A DNA stretch of 64,000 bases, taken from NCBI RefSeq assembly GCF_039522165.1, contig NZ_BAAADE010000006.1, forward strand, positions 1 to 64,000. The letters are read 5' to 3'. The stretch's first letter is position 1, and every line of letters begins with the position of its first letter. The notes under the pieces are model-generated. The model made no database searches and was not told the DNA's origin. It saw only the letters and a list, made by a program, of their open reading frames with translations. This document shows, piece after piece, positions 1 through 8,484 of the stretch. Made by a program: the position numbers and the translations under genes. The DNA comes from Paenochrobactrum glaciei (GTDB lineage Bacteria > Pseudomonadota > Alphaproteobacteria > Rhizobiales > Rhizobiaceae).

Positions 1-269
1 TTAAGGACGAAGCTTCCTGCCGCTAGCAGCGCCGCCGCCCTCGTTGTTCGCCTTATAGGGCAACCAATCTAAAACTGTCAACGACAATCTAACAAAAAAT
101 GCAAAATTCTTTTCAACAGGGAAAACATAAGAAATTAACTGAATTGTAACCCTGCGCCAGATGTGCAACCTGAATCAGGCATATTCATCCGCTAAATTCT
201 GCTCTCTATATATAAAGTGTGAAAACACCACTTCAAGCCTATCTTATAGCAATATGTTTGCACTGAAAC
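1..269. other. Non-coding window edge
   Basis: No gene could be supported here. The first 60 bases are GC-rich and the rest is AT-rich. A short reverse-strand open frame ends at base 1, but it has no convincing start or recognisable product. A single TATAGGG half-site lies at 54-60 with no partner. The stretch separates the left edge from the terminator of the leftward glutamate synthase-like gene. Confidence 0.5.
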
Positions 270-306
270 CGCAAATAAAAACCGCCCGTAAATGGTTTAC
301 GGGCGG
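270..306 (-). terminator. Rho-independent terminator of the glutamate synthase-like gene
   Basis: An 11-bp perfect stem (282-292 with 296-306, GC-rich arms CCGCCCGTAAA/TTTACGGGCGG) has a 3-nt loop. On the minus strand it is followed by a T-rich run (complement of 270-281). It lies about 30 bp past the stop codon at 336. Confidence 0.9.
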
Positions 307-335
307 CTTAGCTATCTGATCACTTTTGAAAAAGA

Positions 336-2024
336 CTATTTCGTAACGGCGACTCGCTTAGCAAAGGGGCCATGTGGAATCGTTGGCGGGGCAAAACTTT
401 CGGCCGAAGCGCGCTCCCAACGGCTATACCAGTCGGATAATTCTTCGATTTCGTCTTCCAGCAGCAAGAATCCGTCCGGCAAATATGGATAAACTTCATT
501 GCCATCGAGGAATTTATTGTCGTTTTGACGGAACATGAAGTGATAAGGCATGAAATCGCGCGGATCGGTCAGGCCAGCGGCACCGGCAATCTCACCCAAA
601 GCATGCATTGTGTTGCGATGGAAACGCGCGACTCGGTCACTTTTATCACCAACATCAATGGCACGCTGACGCAAAGGATCTTGTGTCGCGATTCCCACCG
701 GACATTTATTGGTGTGACAGGCTTGTGCCTGAATACAGCCAATAGCAAACATGAAGCCACGCGCCGAGTTACACCAATCAGCTCCCAGAGCAAAAGCACG
801 CGCAATATCAAAAGCAGTGATAATCTTACCAGCCGCACCAATTTTGACCTGGTCGCGAATCCCTGCACCGCGCAAAGTATTATGCACGAAGGTCAAACCT
901 TCCAGCATCGGCATACCAACGCGATTGGCAAATTCGACAGGCGCTGCACCGGTTCCGCCCTCTTTACCGTCAACGACGATAAAATCAGGGATAATACCGG
1001 TTTTCAGCATAGCCTTAACAATCGACATGAATTCGCGGCGATGACCGATACAAAGCTTAAAGCCCACCGGCTTGCCGTTTGATAATTGACGCAACTGGCC
1101 GATGAACTCCATCAGACCGAGAGGTGTTGAGAATGTGCTATGTGCTGGCGGCGAAATACAATCGATACCAATCGGAATACCGCGCGCCTCGGCAATTTCT
1201 TCTGTTACCTTAGGCCCTGGCAACATACCGCCATGACCAGGCTTTGCACCCTGACTGAGTTTCAGCTCAATCATTTTGATTTGCGGGTCAGCGGCGGTCT
1301 TGGCAAATTTTTCAGGTGAAAAACTTCCATCATCATTGCGGCAGCCAAAATAACCGGATGCAATTTGATAAATCAGATCACCGCCCCCTTGGCGATGATA
1401 ACGACTGATACCACCCTCGCCGGTGTCATGAGCAAATTTCCCCTTACGCGCACCAATATTAAGTGCGGAAATGGCATTGGCAGACAAAGCGCCAAAACTC
1501 ATCGCCGAGATATTATAAAGACTGGCATCATAAGGTTGCGTACATTGTGAGCCGCCAATATGCACACGGAAGTCTGTATCGACGTTTTTGACCGGTGCTG
1601 TTGAATGTGTCAGCCATGCATAGCCGGAGCTATAAACATTCTCGATTGTACCGAAAGGACGCTTATCTTCTTCACCCTTGGAACGCTGATAAACAAGACC
1701 GCGATCCTGACGGCTGAAAGGAACCTCATCCTTATCACTTTCAATCATATATTGACGGATTTCAGGACGAATACTCTCCAGAATATAACGCATATGTCCA
1801 AGAATTGGATAATTGCGCAAAACCGCATGTTTTATCTGGATGACGTCATAAATTCCAACGAGTGTTAGACCACCAAAGACAGGAAGTCCGATCCACCACC
1901 AATAACTGTGAAACACGCCGGCTATCAACAGCAGGAAAGTGAGTAACGCGACAGCAGCAAATACCGTGTAGCGCAGGTTCAAATACATAGGTTCCACCTT
2001 AGTCATTGCCCGTTTGACGGCCAT
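336..2024 (-). CDS. FMN-binding glutamate synthase-like membrane protein
   Basis: A 562-residue protein of the stand-alone GltB FMN-domain family. Two membrane segments lie near residues 19-62. A TIM-barrel glutamate-synthase domain follows, with glycine-rich motifs such as GAKPGHGGMLPGPK and GGTGAAPVEFANR. A CIQAQACHTNKCPVG stretch gives the Cx5Cx4C spacing expected of a 3Fe-4S cluster. The glutaminase domain of full GltB is absent, so the ammonia source and the real reaction are unknown. The first ATG has little ribosome-binding signal. An in-frame ATG at 1988 (starting MYLNLRY) follows AAGGTGG by 5 nt and may be the real start. The gene is monocistronic and divergent from the signalling operon. 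Confidence 0.88.
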   Translation of the reverse strand: MAVKRAMTKVEPMYLNLRYTVFAAVALLTFLLLIAGVFHSYWWWIGLPVFGGLTLVGIYDVIQIKHAVLRNYPILGHMRYILESIRPEIRQYMIESDKDEVPFSRQDRGLVYQRSKGEEDKRPFGTIENVYSSGYAWLTHSTAPVKNVDTDFRVHIGGSQCTQPYDASLYNISAMSFGALSANAISALNIGARKGKFAHDTGEGGISRYHRQGGGDLIYQIASGYFGCRNDDGSFSPEKFAKTAADPQIKMIELKLSQGAKPGHGGMLPGPKVTEEIAEARGIPIGIDCISPPAHSTFSTPLGLMEFIGQLRQLSNGKPVGFKLCIGHRREFMSIVKAMLKTGIIPDFIVVDGKEGGTGAAPVEFANRVGMPMLEGLTFVHNTLRGAGIRDQVKIGAAGKIITAFDIARAFALGADWCNSARGFMFAIGCIQAQACHTNKCPVGIATQDPLRQRAIDVGDKSDRVARFHRNTMHALGEIAGAAGLTDPRDFMPYHFMFRQNDNKFLDGNEVYPYLPDGFLLLEDEIEELSDWYSRWERASAESFAPPTIPHGPFAKRVAVTK

Positions 2025-2289
2025 CTATGAGACTGCTCTCATATTGTCAAATAGCATTTTGTTGTGTCCGCAGGTTAACGGTGATGCCATTAATGTGCAA
2101 ATAGGACAAGGATTGGACAAACAAACCGATTTAAATCGTTTAATGAAAACAATCGGATGCAATTTTGCGCGGTTAAGGCTCTCTCATTAAATAATTGTCA
2201 CTATAATATTTTTGCTGATGTCTGGTAAATTTTTGCATTTTATGTGATGAAGTCCCTAAAATTCCTGACCAATTATAAAAAGTCGTACC

Positions 2290-2637
2290 ATGTCCAAGAA
2301 TATTCACCCGCCTTTTCGTTTTCGTGATTTAAGAGCAGCACTTTGCCTGATGGCCGTTGGCGTCATCGCTCTTTTAGGCGCGATGCTCACTCCCACCGGT
2401 GTGAATTATCAGTATGGCGTAGTGTTGCCGATGTGGTCTGATCTAGGCGAAACGCTTGCCATGGTTGGGCAGGCAAATGGCGAAATCATCTCTATCAATG
2501 ATAAAACAGGCATTGCGCTTGTCTATTCTGATGAAGACGATTTTGTCAGCAAGATTTACGAAGCGGGCGCATGGCTTGTTTTCGAGCCATTAGAACTTGG
2601 TGGCTGCATTAGTTTTGGCGAAACTTACGGTGCTTAA
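2290..2637 (+). CDS. Small single-span membrane protein preceding the histidine kinase
   Basis: A 115-residue protein that I do not recognise. One hydrophobic segment (about residues 16-36) is followed by a mostly acidic region of about 75 residues, which would sit in the periplasm if the N-terminus is cytoplasmic. There is no lipobox or catalytic motif. Its stop codon directly abuts the ATG of the hybrid kinase at 2638, so the two are almost certainly co-transcribed and may be translationally coupled. The kinase has no obvious periplasmic domain, so a role as an accessory sensor is plausible but only inferred from position. Confidence 0.75.
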   Translation: MSKNIHPPFRFRDLRAALCLMAVGVIALLGAMLTPTGVNYQYGVVLPMWSDLGETLAMVGQANGEIISINDKTGIALVYSDEDDFVSKIYEAGAWLVFEPLELGGCISFGETYGA

Positions 2638-5451
2638 ATGAACGGTGAACTTGATAGATTACGCACAAAGTTCAGCAGATTTCTGGTCTTTTTATTATGG
2701 CTGCATCTGCCGGTTATATTGCTCACCGCTTATGCGCTGGATAAAGCCCCCTATGGTGCGCTGATTGCCGCCGCAGTGCTGGCCGCAGTTTATCACATTT
2801 CATGGTATAAAAACGGCATCGCCGAGAGCACCCGCTATATTTCGGCAGTTGCCCTTATGGGTGAACCGATCATCTTTCTTTATTTGTTGCGTGGTCATGA
2901 CTGGCAAATGGATGTACATATGTACTTCTTTGCCATGCTGGCGCTTACTATTGCTTGGTGCGACCGCCGCGTGATTATTCTGGCAGCTGTAACTGTTGTC
3001 ATTCACCATCTTATGCTCAACTTCATGCTGCCTTATCTGGTGTTTCCAAATGGCGGTAACTTCAATCGCGTTATTTTGCATGGTGTTATTGTTGCATTCC
3101 AGTCCACAGTGTTGATCTGGTTCTGCAATATGCTGGTGGAGAGCTTCCATCGAAATGAAGTGATGCGCAATGAAATTGAAGCGCAAAACGATGTATTGGA
3201 AGAACGCTCAAAAGCAGCTGAAGCCGCCTATGAAGCCAAAGGCATTTTCCTTGCCAATATGAGCCATGAAATCCGCACGCCGATGAATGCTATTCTCGGC
3301 TTTTGTCATCTGATCATGCGCACAGATCTGACCGACAAACAGCGCGATTATATGTCAAAAATCAGTGGCGCGGGCTCATCGCTCTTGCGCCTGATTAACG
3401 ATATTCTTGATTTTTCCAAAAACGAAGCCGGAAAGTTGACACTTGAGCGCCGCTCTTTCAACATCCGCAATGCTGTCGACAATCAGATTTTTCTGGTTAC
3501 CAATGAGGCAGATGCAAAGAATGTGCGCTTAAAAACGCTGTTTGCGCCGGATATCCCGCACAAAGTAATCGGCGATGAACTGCGCTTCAATCAGGTTTTG
3601 ATGAATATTCTCAGCAATGCCATCAAATTCAGCGAAAATGGCAGTGTGACGGTTGAAGTAAAACTCACCCAACCAGCAAATGAAAAAGTAAACATCGCTG
3701 TTTCCGTCACCGACACCGGCATCGGCCTTACCGAAGAACAGCAGAAAAACCTCTTCACCTCGTTTACGCAAGCCGATAGTTCAACCACACGCCGTTTTGG
3801 CGGCACCGGCCTTGGCCTCATCATCAGCAAGCAGATTGTTGAGCAGATGTCCGGCAAAATTGAAGTGAAAAGTGTAGCCAATGAAGGCAGCACATTTACT
3901 TTCAATGTGGTTTTCGACTCAGCCGAAAATGATAAACGCGACGTGACCGATGTGCCGGAACATATTCAGGCCTTGCGTGTGCTTGTGGCAGATGACAATC
4001 CGGCTTCGCGTGAAATTCTGCAAAGCATCTTTGCTTCATGGTCGATGAAAATTGATCTGGTTGCCTCCGGTGAAGAAGTCATCGGTGCATTAGTTAACCA
4101 CCAAAACAGTCACACGCCTTATGATCTTTTGCTGCTCGACTGGAAAATGCCGGGCATGGATGGTCTGAATACGCTGAAAGTCATGCATTCCGATGCGCAA
4201 ATCAATCAGTTCCCGCATGTCATTTTGATCAGTGCTTACGGACGCGAACAATTTGAGCAAGAAGCAGAGCAATCCGGCGTTACCAATTTCCTGACCAAGC
4301 CGATTGAGGAAACTGTACTACTCAGCACAATCATCGATCTGTTCCGTGAACAAAAAACCGATGATGACGACCAGTTGCCGGACACGCCAAGAGTTTCCAA
4401 TCATGCCCAAGGCAAGCAGGTGCTGTTGGTGGAAGATAATGCCATCAATCAGGAAATTGCCGCGGAATTGCTCATGGATGCCGGTTTAAGTGTTGATACG
4501 GCAGATAATGGTCTTATTGCCGTTGAAATGGTTAAAGCCAATCCGGATAAATATCATGCCATTTTGATGGATGTGCAGATGCCGGTGATGGACGGCATTG
4601 AAGCCACCAAAACAATCCGCCGCACCATCAGCGCTGACCGCTTGCCGATTATCGCACTGACCGCGCATGCTTATGAAGAAGAGCGCAATAAATGCTTTAA
4701 GGCTGGCATGAACGATCATGTATCCAAGCCGATTGACCCGCAATTGCTGGTGCAAACGCTGGATAAGTGGCTGCACGCAGACACAACTCAAGCAACGCCG
4801 GCACAAACAGCAACATCAACTCCCGCACAAGTCGATGAAACCTTGCCGGATCATCTTCACCCGTTCGACATTGCAACAGCGCTTGTGCGGGTCAACGGTA
4901 AACGTAAATTATTACGCAAGCTCATTATCAACTTTGCTGATAGCTTTGAACATGTCGTCAAAGAACTGAAAGACAAACAACAGGTCAACGACATGGAAGG
5001 CGCACGCCGTCAGGCACATACATTAAAAGGTGTTGCCGCCTCATTGGAACTGGCGGATGTTTCCCGCGCTGCGCATCAGCTGGAATTGGCTTATGCTGCG
5101 CAGGATCTGAGCAATACTGAAAACCTGCTTGACCAGCTTGCGACATCTATTAAACCCGCCCTTGAGGCAGCAGCAAGTTTGCAACCGGCACAGCCAAAAA
5201 ATGCAACCTTTAAATCTGCTGGTCTGAATTTCGACGATGTCATCAATGAAACTGCTATTTTACGTGAATTGCTGGTCAAACGCAGTTTGCGGGCTCGCAG
5301 CAGTTTTGAAGAACTGGCAGGAAAACTGAACACAACGACCAATGTTATGCCGCTCCTCCCTGTAAAACAGGCGATCGACAAACTAGATTATGAACAGGCC
5401 CTTGTGGCGCTGGATCAGTTGTTATCAACGGAGACGGACAAGTCATTATGA
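2638..5451 (+). CDS. Hybrid sensor histidine kinase (HisKA-HATPase-REC-REC-Hpt)
   Basis: A 937-residue inner-membrane phosphorelay kinase. About six membrane segments fill residues 15-175, including a His-rich HHLMLNFMLPYLVFP stretch like that in some membrane sensor domains. The H-box MSHEIRTPMN puts the phospho-acceptor at His210. The ATPase has an N-box near 323, DTGIG near 360 and GGTGLGL near 388. Two receiver domains carry aspartates at Asp501 (LLLLDWKMPG) and Asp645 (AILMDVQMP). A C-terminal Hpt domain has AHTLKG with His794. The order resembles BarA/ArcB-type relays. The last four bases overlap the start of the GGDEF gene, its likely output partner. The stimulus is unknown. Confidence 0.93.
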   Translation: MNGELDRLRTKFSRFLVFLLWLHLPVILLTAYALDKAPYGALIAAAVLAAVYHISWYKNGIAESTRYISAVALMGEPIIFLYLLRGHDWQMDVHMYFFAMLALTIAWCDRRVIILAAVTVVIHHLMLNFMLPYLVFPNGGNFNRVILHGVIVAFQSTVLIWFCNMLVESFHRNEVMRNEIEAQNDVLEERSKAAEAAYEAKGIFLANMSHEIRTPMNAILGFCHLIMRTDLTDKQRDYMSKISGAGSSLLRLINDILDFSKNEAGKLTLERRSFNIRNAVDNQIFLVTNEADAKNVRLKTLFAPDIPHKVIGDELRFNQVLMNILSNAIKFSENGSVTVEVKLTQPANEKVNIAVSVTDTGIGLTEEQQKNLFTSFTQADSSTTRRFGGTGLGLIISKQIVEQMSGKIEVKSVANEGSTFTFNVVFDSAENDKRDVTDVPEHIQALRVLVADDNPASREILQSIFASWSMKIDLVASGEEVIGALVNHQNSHTPYDLLLLDWKMPGMDGLNTLKVMHSDAQINQFPHVILISAYGREQFEQEAEQSGVTNFLTKPIEETVLLSTIIDLFREQKTDDDDQLPDTPRVSNHAQGKQVLLVEDNAINQEIAAELLMDAGLSVDTADNGLIAVEMVKANPDKYHAILMDVQMPVMDGIEATKTIRRTISADRLPIIALTAHAYEEERNKCFKAGMNDHVSKPIDPQLLVQTLDKWLHADTTQATPAQTATSTPAQVDETLPDHLHPFDIATALVRVNGKRKLLRKLIINFADSFEHVVKELKDKQQVNDMEGARRQAHTLKGVAASLELADVSRAAHQLELAYAAQDLSNTENLLDQLATSIKPALEAAASLQPAQPKNATFKSAGLNFDDVINETAILRELLVKRSLRARSSFEELAGKLNTTTNVMPLLPVKQAIDKLDYEQALVALDQLLSTETDKSL

Positions 5452-6365
5452 ACAATCGCGCTGTCATCCTCATCGTTGATGACGAAATCACCAATATCGA
5501 AATCATGAATGCAGTGTTGGAAGACACTTACGAGATTTGTTTTGCCACCTCTGGCGAGCAAGCGATTGAGGTTGCGCGTACTGTTCTGCCTGACCTCATT
5601 CTCCTTGATGTCATGATGCCGGGTATTGATGGTTATGATGTGTGCGAGCGTATCAAATCCGAACGTCTTTTGGCTGATGTGCCGGTGATTTTTACCACCG
5701 GCCTCACTGATCAGGATGCCGAAGTGCGTGGGCTTTCACTGGGCGCGATTGATTATATCACCAAACCTATTCAGCCGGTGGTACTGCGCGCACGCGTTGC
5801 CAATCACATTGAATTAAAACGCCTACGCGATCAGCTTGCACAAATGGCTGTCACCGACGCGCTCACAGGCCTGAGCAACCGCCGCCACCTAGAAGAAACG
5901 ATCAAAACCGAAGTCACCGCTTTGGCAGAAACCAAAGATTGGTTATCAGTCATTTTGCTCGACATTGATTTCTTCAAATCCTTCAATGACACTTATGGCC
6001 ATCCCGAAGGTGATCGCTGCCTGATTATGGTGGCCTCCGCCCTCACCCGCGCCATGCACCGTTCTGATAATACGGTTGCGCGTTATGGCGGTGAAGAATT
6101 TGCTTGTATTTTACCAGGAACCAATTTTGAAGCAGCCATGAAAATGGCGCAGAATATTAAAAACCAAGTGCAGGCACTCAATATCCCGCATTCCGGTTCA
6201 TCGATCAGCCCGTTCCTTACCATCAGCATGGGGGTTGCCTCGGCCATGGCTGCGCATGGCATGACCTCTTCCGACTGGATCAACCATGCCGATCAACAGC
6301 TCTATTTAAGTAAAGCCGGTGGCCGTGATATGATTTCCGGCGCGGTTTTTACACCTGAAAACTAA
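5448..6365 (+). CDS. PleD-like response regulator with GGDEF diguanylate cyclase domain
   Basis: A 305-residue cytoplasmic protein. An N-terminal receiver domain has the phospho-aspartate at Asp54 (LILLDVMMPG). A C-terminal GGDEF domain carries an intact GGEEF at 214-218, so c-di-GMP synthesis is expected. PleD itself has two receiver domains; this protein has one, giving a WspR-like arrangement. At the inhibitory-site position the sequence reads RSDN rather than RxxD, so product inhibition may be altered. The gene overlaps the hybrid kinase by ATGA, which argues that the kinase's phosphorelay feeds this cyclase. A terminator follows. Confidence 0.92.
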   Translation: MNNRAVILIVDDEITNIEIMNAVLEDTYEICFATSGEQAIEVARTVLPDLILLDVMMPGIDGYDVCERIKSERLLADVPVIFTTGLTDQDAEVRGLSLGAIDYITKPIQPVVLRARVANHIELKRLRDQLAQMAVTDALTGLSNRRHLEETIKTEVTALAETKDWLSVILLDIDFFKSFNDTYGHPEGDRCLIMVASALTRAMHRSDNTVARYGGEEFACILPGTNFEAAMKMAQNIKNQVQALNIPHSGSSISPFLTISMGVASAMAAHGMTSSDWINHADQQLYLSKAGGRDMISGAVFTPEN

Positions 6366-6401
6366 TTATTTTAAACTTTACTCATATATTTCGAAGAAAA
6401 T

Positions 6402-6430
6402 AACCGCATCTGATTCATGCGGTTTTTTCT
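6402..6430 (+). terminator. Terminator after the GGDEF gene
   Basis: The stem AACCGCAT (6402-6409) pairs with ATGCGGTT (6417-6424) around a 7-nt loop. It is followed directly by a T-rich run. It ends the three-gene signalling operon. Confidence 0.85.
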
Positions 6431-6822
6431 TTTTATCCATGTGTTTTTGCAAAAAAACAGAACAAAAAAGAACTACATCTTTACGCGAGAAAAAGATTTT
6501 TTCTTCGCCTAAATTCAACTAAAACTAGAAACGACTCATTCTCCCGCAACAAAATACATTTTTTATAAGAAATTTATGCATTTTGTTACCTGTTTTTCTC
6601 GCAAACAATTGCATTTTCGGCAGCATGGCGCTATTCCCACTGTCTGATTAAATAACAAACTGCAATCATGGCGAACGTCTCGGCAGGCCGATGGGAAGTC
6701 TTCCAAAACGTATAAGAACAATTGTGCGCAAATGTTCGCCTCATGCTCGACAGGATTAACCACTAAAAGATACGCATTCGTTTGCGTTCTATTGCTGACA
6801 TACGATTGAAACGGATACCAGA
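6431..6822. other. AT-rich leader region upstream of aspA
   Basis: About 390 bp without a supportable gene. The first half is very A/T-rich with short A and T runs; the half nearer aspA is more balanced. It probably holds the aspA promoter and any regulatory sites, but I could not fix a -35/-10 pair or an operator with confidence. A reverse-strand open frame running into aspA has no ribosome site and looks spurious. Confidence 0.45.
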
Positions 6823-8238
6823 ATGGCTCAAGACCTGAATTCCCCTGCGCTAGAAATGAGAACAGAGCACGATATGCTCGGTGAAATGGATATTCCGTTA
6901 CACTTACGCTATGGGATTCAGACGGTTCGAGCGTTGGAGAATTTTCCGATTTCCGGTGTGAGCATTGGCCAGTTTCCAAGCCTCGTTAAAGCTTTTGGTA
7001 TTGTCAAAAAAGCAGCCGCGGCCGGTAACTATGCCGAGGGCAGCCTCACCAAGCAGCAATATGATGCAATTTGCCTTGCCTGTGATGATGTAATCAGCGG
7101 TGCATTGAACGATGATTTTGTCGTTGATGTTTTTCAGGGCGGTGCCGGCACATCCACCAATATGAACGCCAATGAAGTGATCGCCAACCGCGCACTTGAA
7201 CATCTTGGCCTGCCGCACGGTTCTTATGACGTCATTCATCCGAATGAAGACATCAACCGTTCGCAATCCACCAATGACATGTATCCGACATCGGTGAAGC
7301 TTTCGATGATCCTGAGCAGTCAGGACTTGCTCAATGCGCTTGATATTCTGATTGCCTCTTTTGAGAAAAAAGCGGCCGAATTCAAAAACCACGTCAAGCT
7401 TGGCAGAACCCAATTGCAGGATGCTGTTCCAATGACCTTGGGGCAGGAATTCAACGCATTCGCCACAATTTTCAAAGATGACATCCTTCGTCTGAAAGAT
7501 GCCATGAAACAGCTCACCGAAGTTAATCTCGGCGGCACGGCCATCGGCACCTGCATTAACGCCTCACAAGCCTATATTGATGTGTCCTTTGAACATTTGC
7601 GTCAATTCAGCGGCGTTGAAATGACACCGGCCAAAGACATGATTGCAGCCAGCTGGGATATGGGCGCATTCATCAGCTATTCCAGCGTTTTGAAGCGCAT
7701 TGCATCAAAACTTTCTAAAGTCAGCAATGATCTGCGCCTGATGTCGAGCGGCCCACGCGGCGGCATTGGCGAAATCAAGCTGCCTGCACAGCAGCCTGGC
7801 TCATCCATTATGCCAGGTAAAGTTAATCCGGTTATTCCGGAATCCGTCAATCAGGTTTGCTTTCAGGTTATCGGCCTTGATGTGGCGGTTACCATGGCTG
7901 CCGAAGCTGGCCAGTATCAGCTGAACGCTTTTGAGCCTTTGATTGCTTACAATATTCTGACGTCGATTCAGCTGCTTTCCAATGCGTCGCGCAATCTGGT
8001 TGAAAAATGCGTTGACGGTATCGAAGCCAATGTTGAGGCTTGCCGCACCATGGCTGAAACCTGCACCACCTTGGCCACCGCTCTGGTGCCGGTAATGGGC
8101 TATGATGCAGCGATCCGCATTGCAAAATCAGCACTCAATGACGGTGTCAGCGTTAAAGAAGCAGCAATTGCGGAAGGCCTGGATCCGGCATTGGCAGCAG
8201 AATTGCTTGAACCAATGCGCATGACCAACGCGCAGTAA
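6823..8238 (+). CDS. aspA: Aspartate ammonia-lyase
   Basis: A 471-residue cytoplasmic enzyme converting L-aspartate to fumarate and ammonia. It belongs to the fumarase/aspartase superfamily. The signature loop GSSIMPGKVNP lies at 326-336 with the catalytic serine region at 327-328. The N-terminal RTEHDMLGEMDIP and RALENFPISG stretches and the C-terminal GQYQLNAFEP match aspartase better than fumarase C. Length is normal for the family. It is monocistronic: a long leader precedes it and a strong terminator follows. Fumarase or a related lyase is the alternative. Confidence 0.92.
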   Translation: MAQDLNSPALEMRTEHDMLGEMDIPLHLRYGIQTVRALENFPISGVSIGQFPSLVKAFGIVKKAAAAGNYAEGSLTKQQYDAICLACDDVISGALNDDFVVDVFQGGAGTSTNMNANEVIANRALEHLGLPHGSYDVIHPNEDINRSQSTNDMYPTSVKLSMILSSQDLLNALDILIASFEKKAAEFKNHVKLGRTQLQDAVPMTLGQEFNAFATIFKDDILRLKDAMKQLTEVNLGGTAIGTCINASQAYIDVSFEHLRQFSGVEMTPAKDMIAASWDMGAFISYSSVLKRIASKLSKVSNDLRLMSSGPRGGIGEIKLPAQQPGSSIMPGKVNPVIPESVNQVCFQVIGLDVAVTMAAEAGQYQLNAFEPLIAYNILTSIQLLSNASRNLVEKCVDGIEANVEACRTMAETCTTLATALVPVMGYDAAIRIAKSALNDGVSVKEAAIAEGLDPALAAELLEPMRMTNAQ

Positions 8239-8268
8239 GACATAAAAGCTGTTATATGACCATTATTT

Positions 8269-8306
8269 GCCATTGTCTGTTTAAACCAACAGACAATGGC
8301 ATTTTT
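8269..8306 (+). terminator. Terminator after aspA
   Basis: A perfect 13-bp stem (8269-8281 with 8288-8300) has a 6-nt loop and is followed by ATTTTTAT. It lies 30 bp beyond the aspA stop. Confidence 0.9.
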
Positions 8307-8484
8307 ATAAAATTATTACATTTAAAGATAGGATCAAAGCGACAGCTCCATAAATAAGGGCGAAGCGCGGTGCTTTGGGATAATCTTGTTGGAAATAAAA
8401 ATTATTCGTTTAAGGAATAGAAATCAAATAATTGTGATAGATAGAGCTGTCATACAGCCCATTTTCTGAAGATTGCGACGGAAT

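Noticed and set aside
1..176. Reverse-strand open frame ending at base 1 (tail reads GGGAASGRKLRP)
   Set aside because: Under 60 codons, bounded by a stop at about 176, no ATG, no recognisable domain; not enough to call a gene.
525..1082. 185-codon plus-strand frame inside the glutamate synthase-like gene
   Set aside because: Antisense to a well-supported conserved gene; low-complexity, domain-free product.
6563..6979. 138-codon minus-strand frame upstream of and into aspA
   Set aside because: Overlaps the aspA start in antisense, no ribosome site, no recognisable family.
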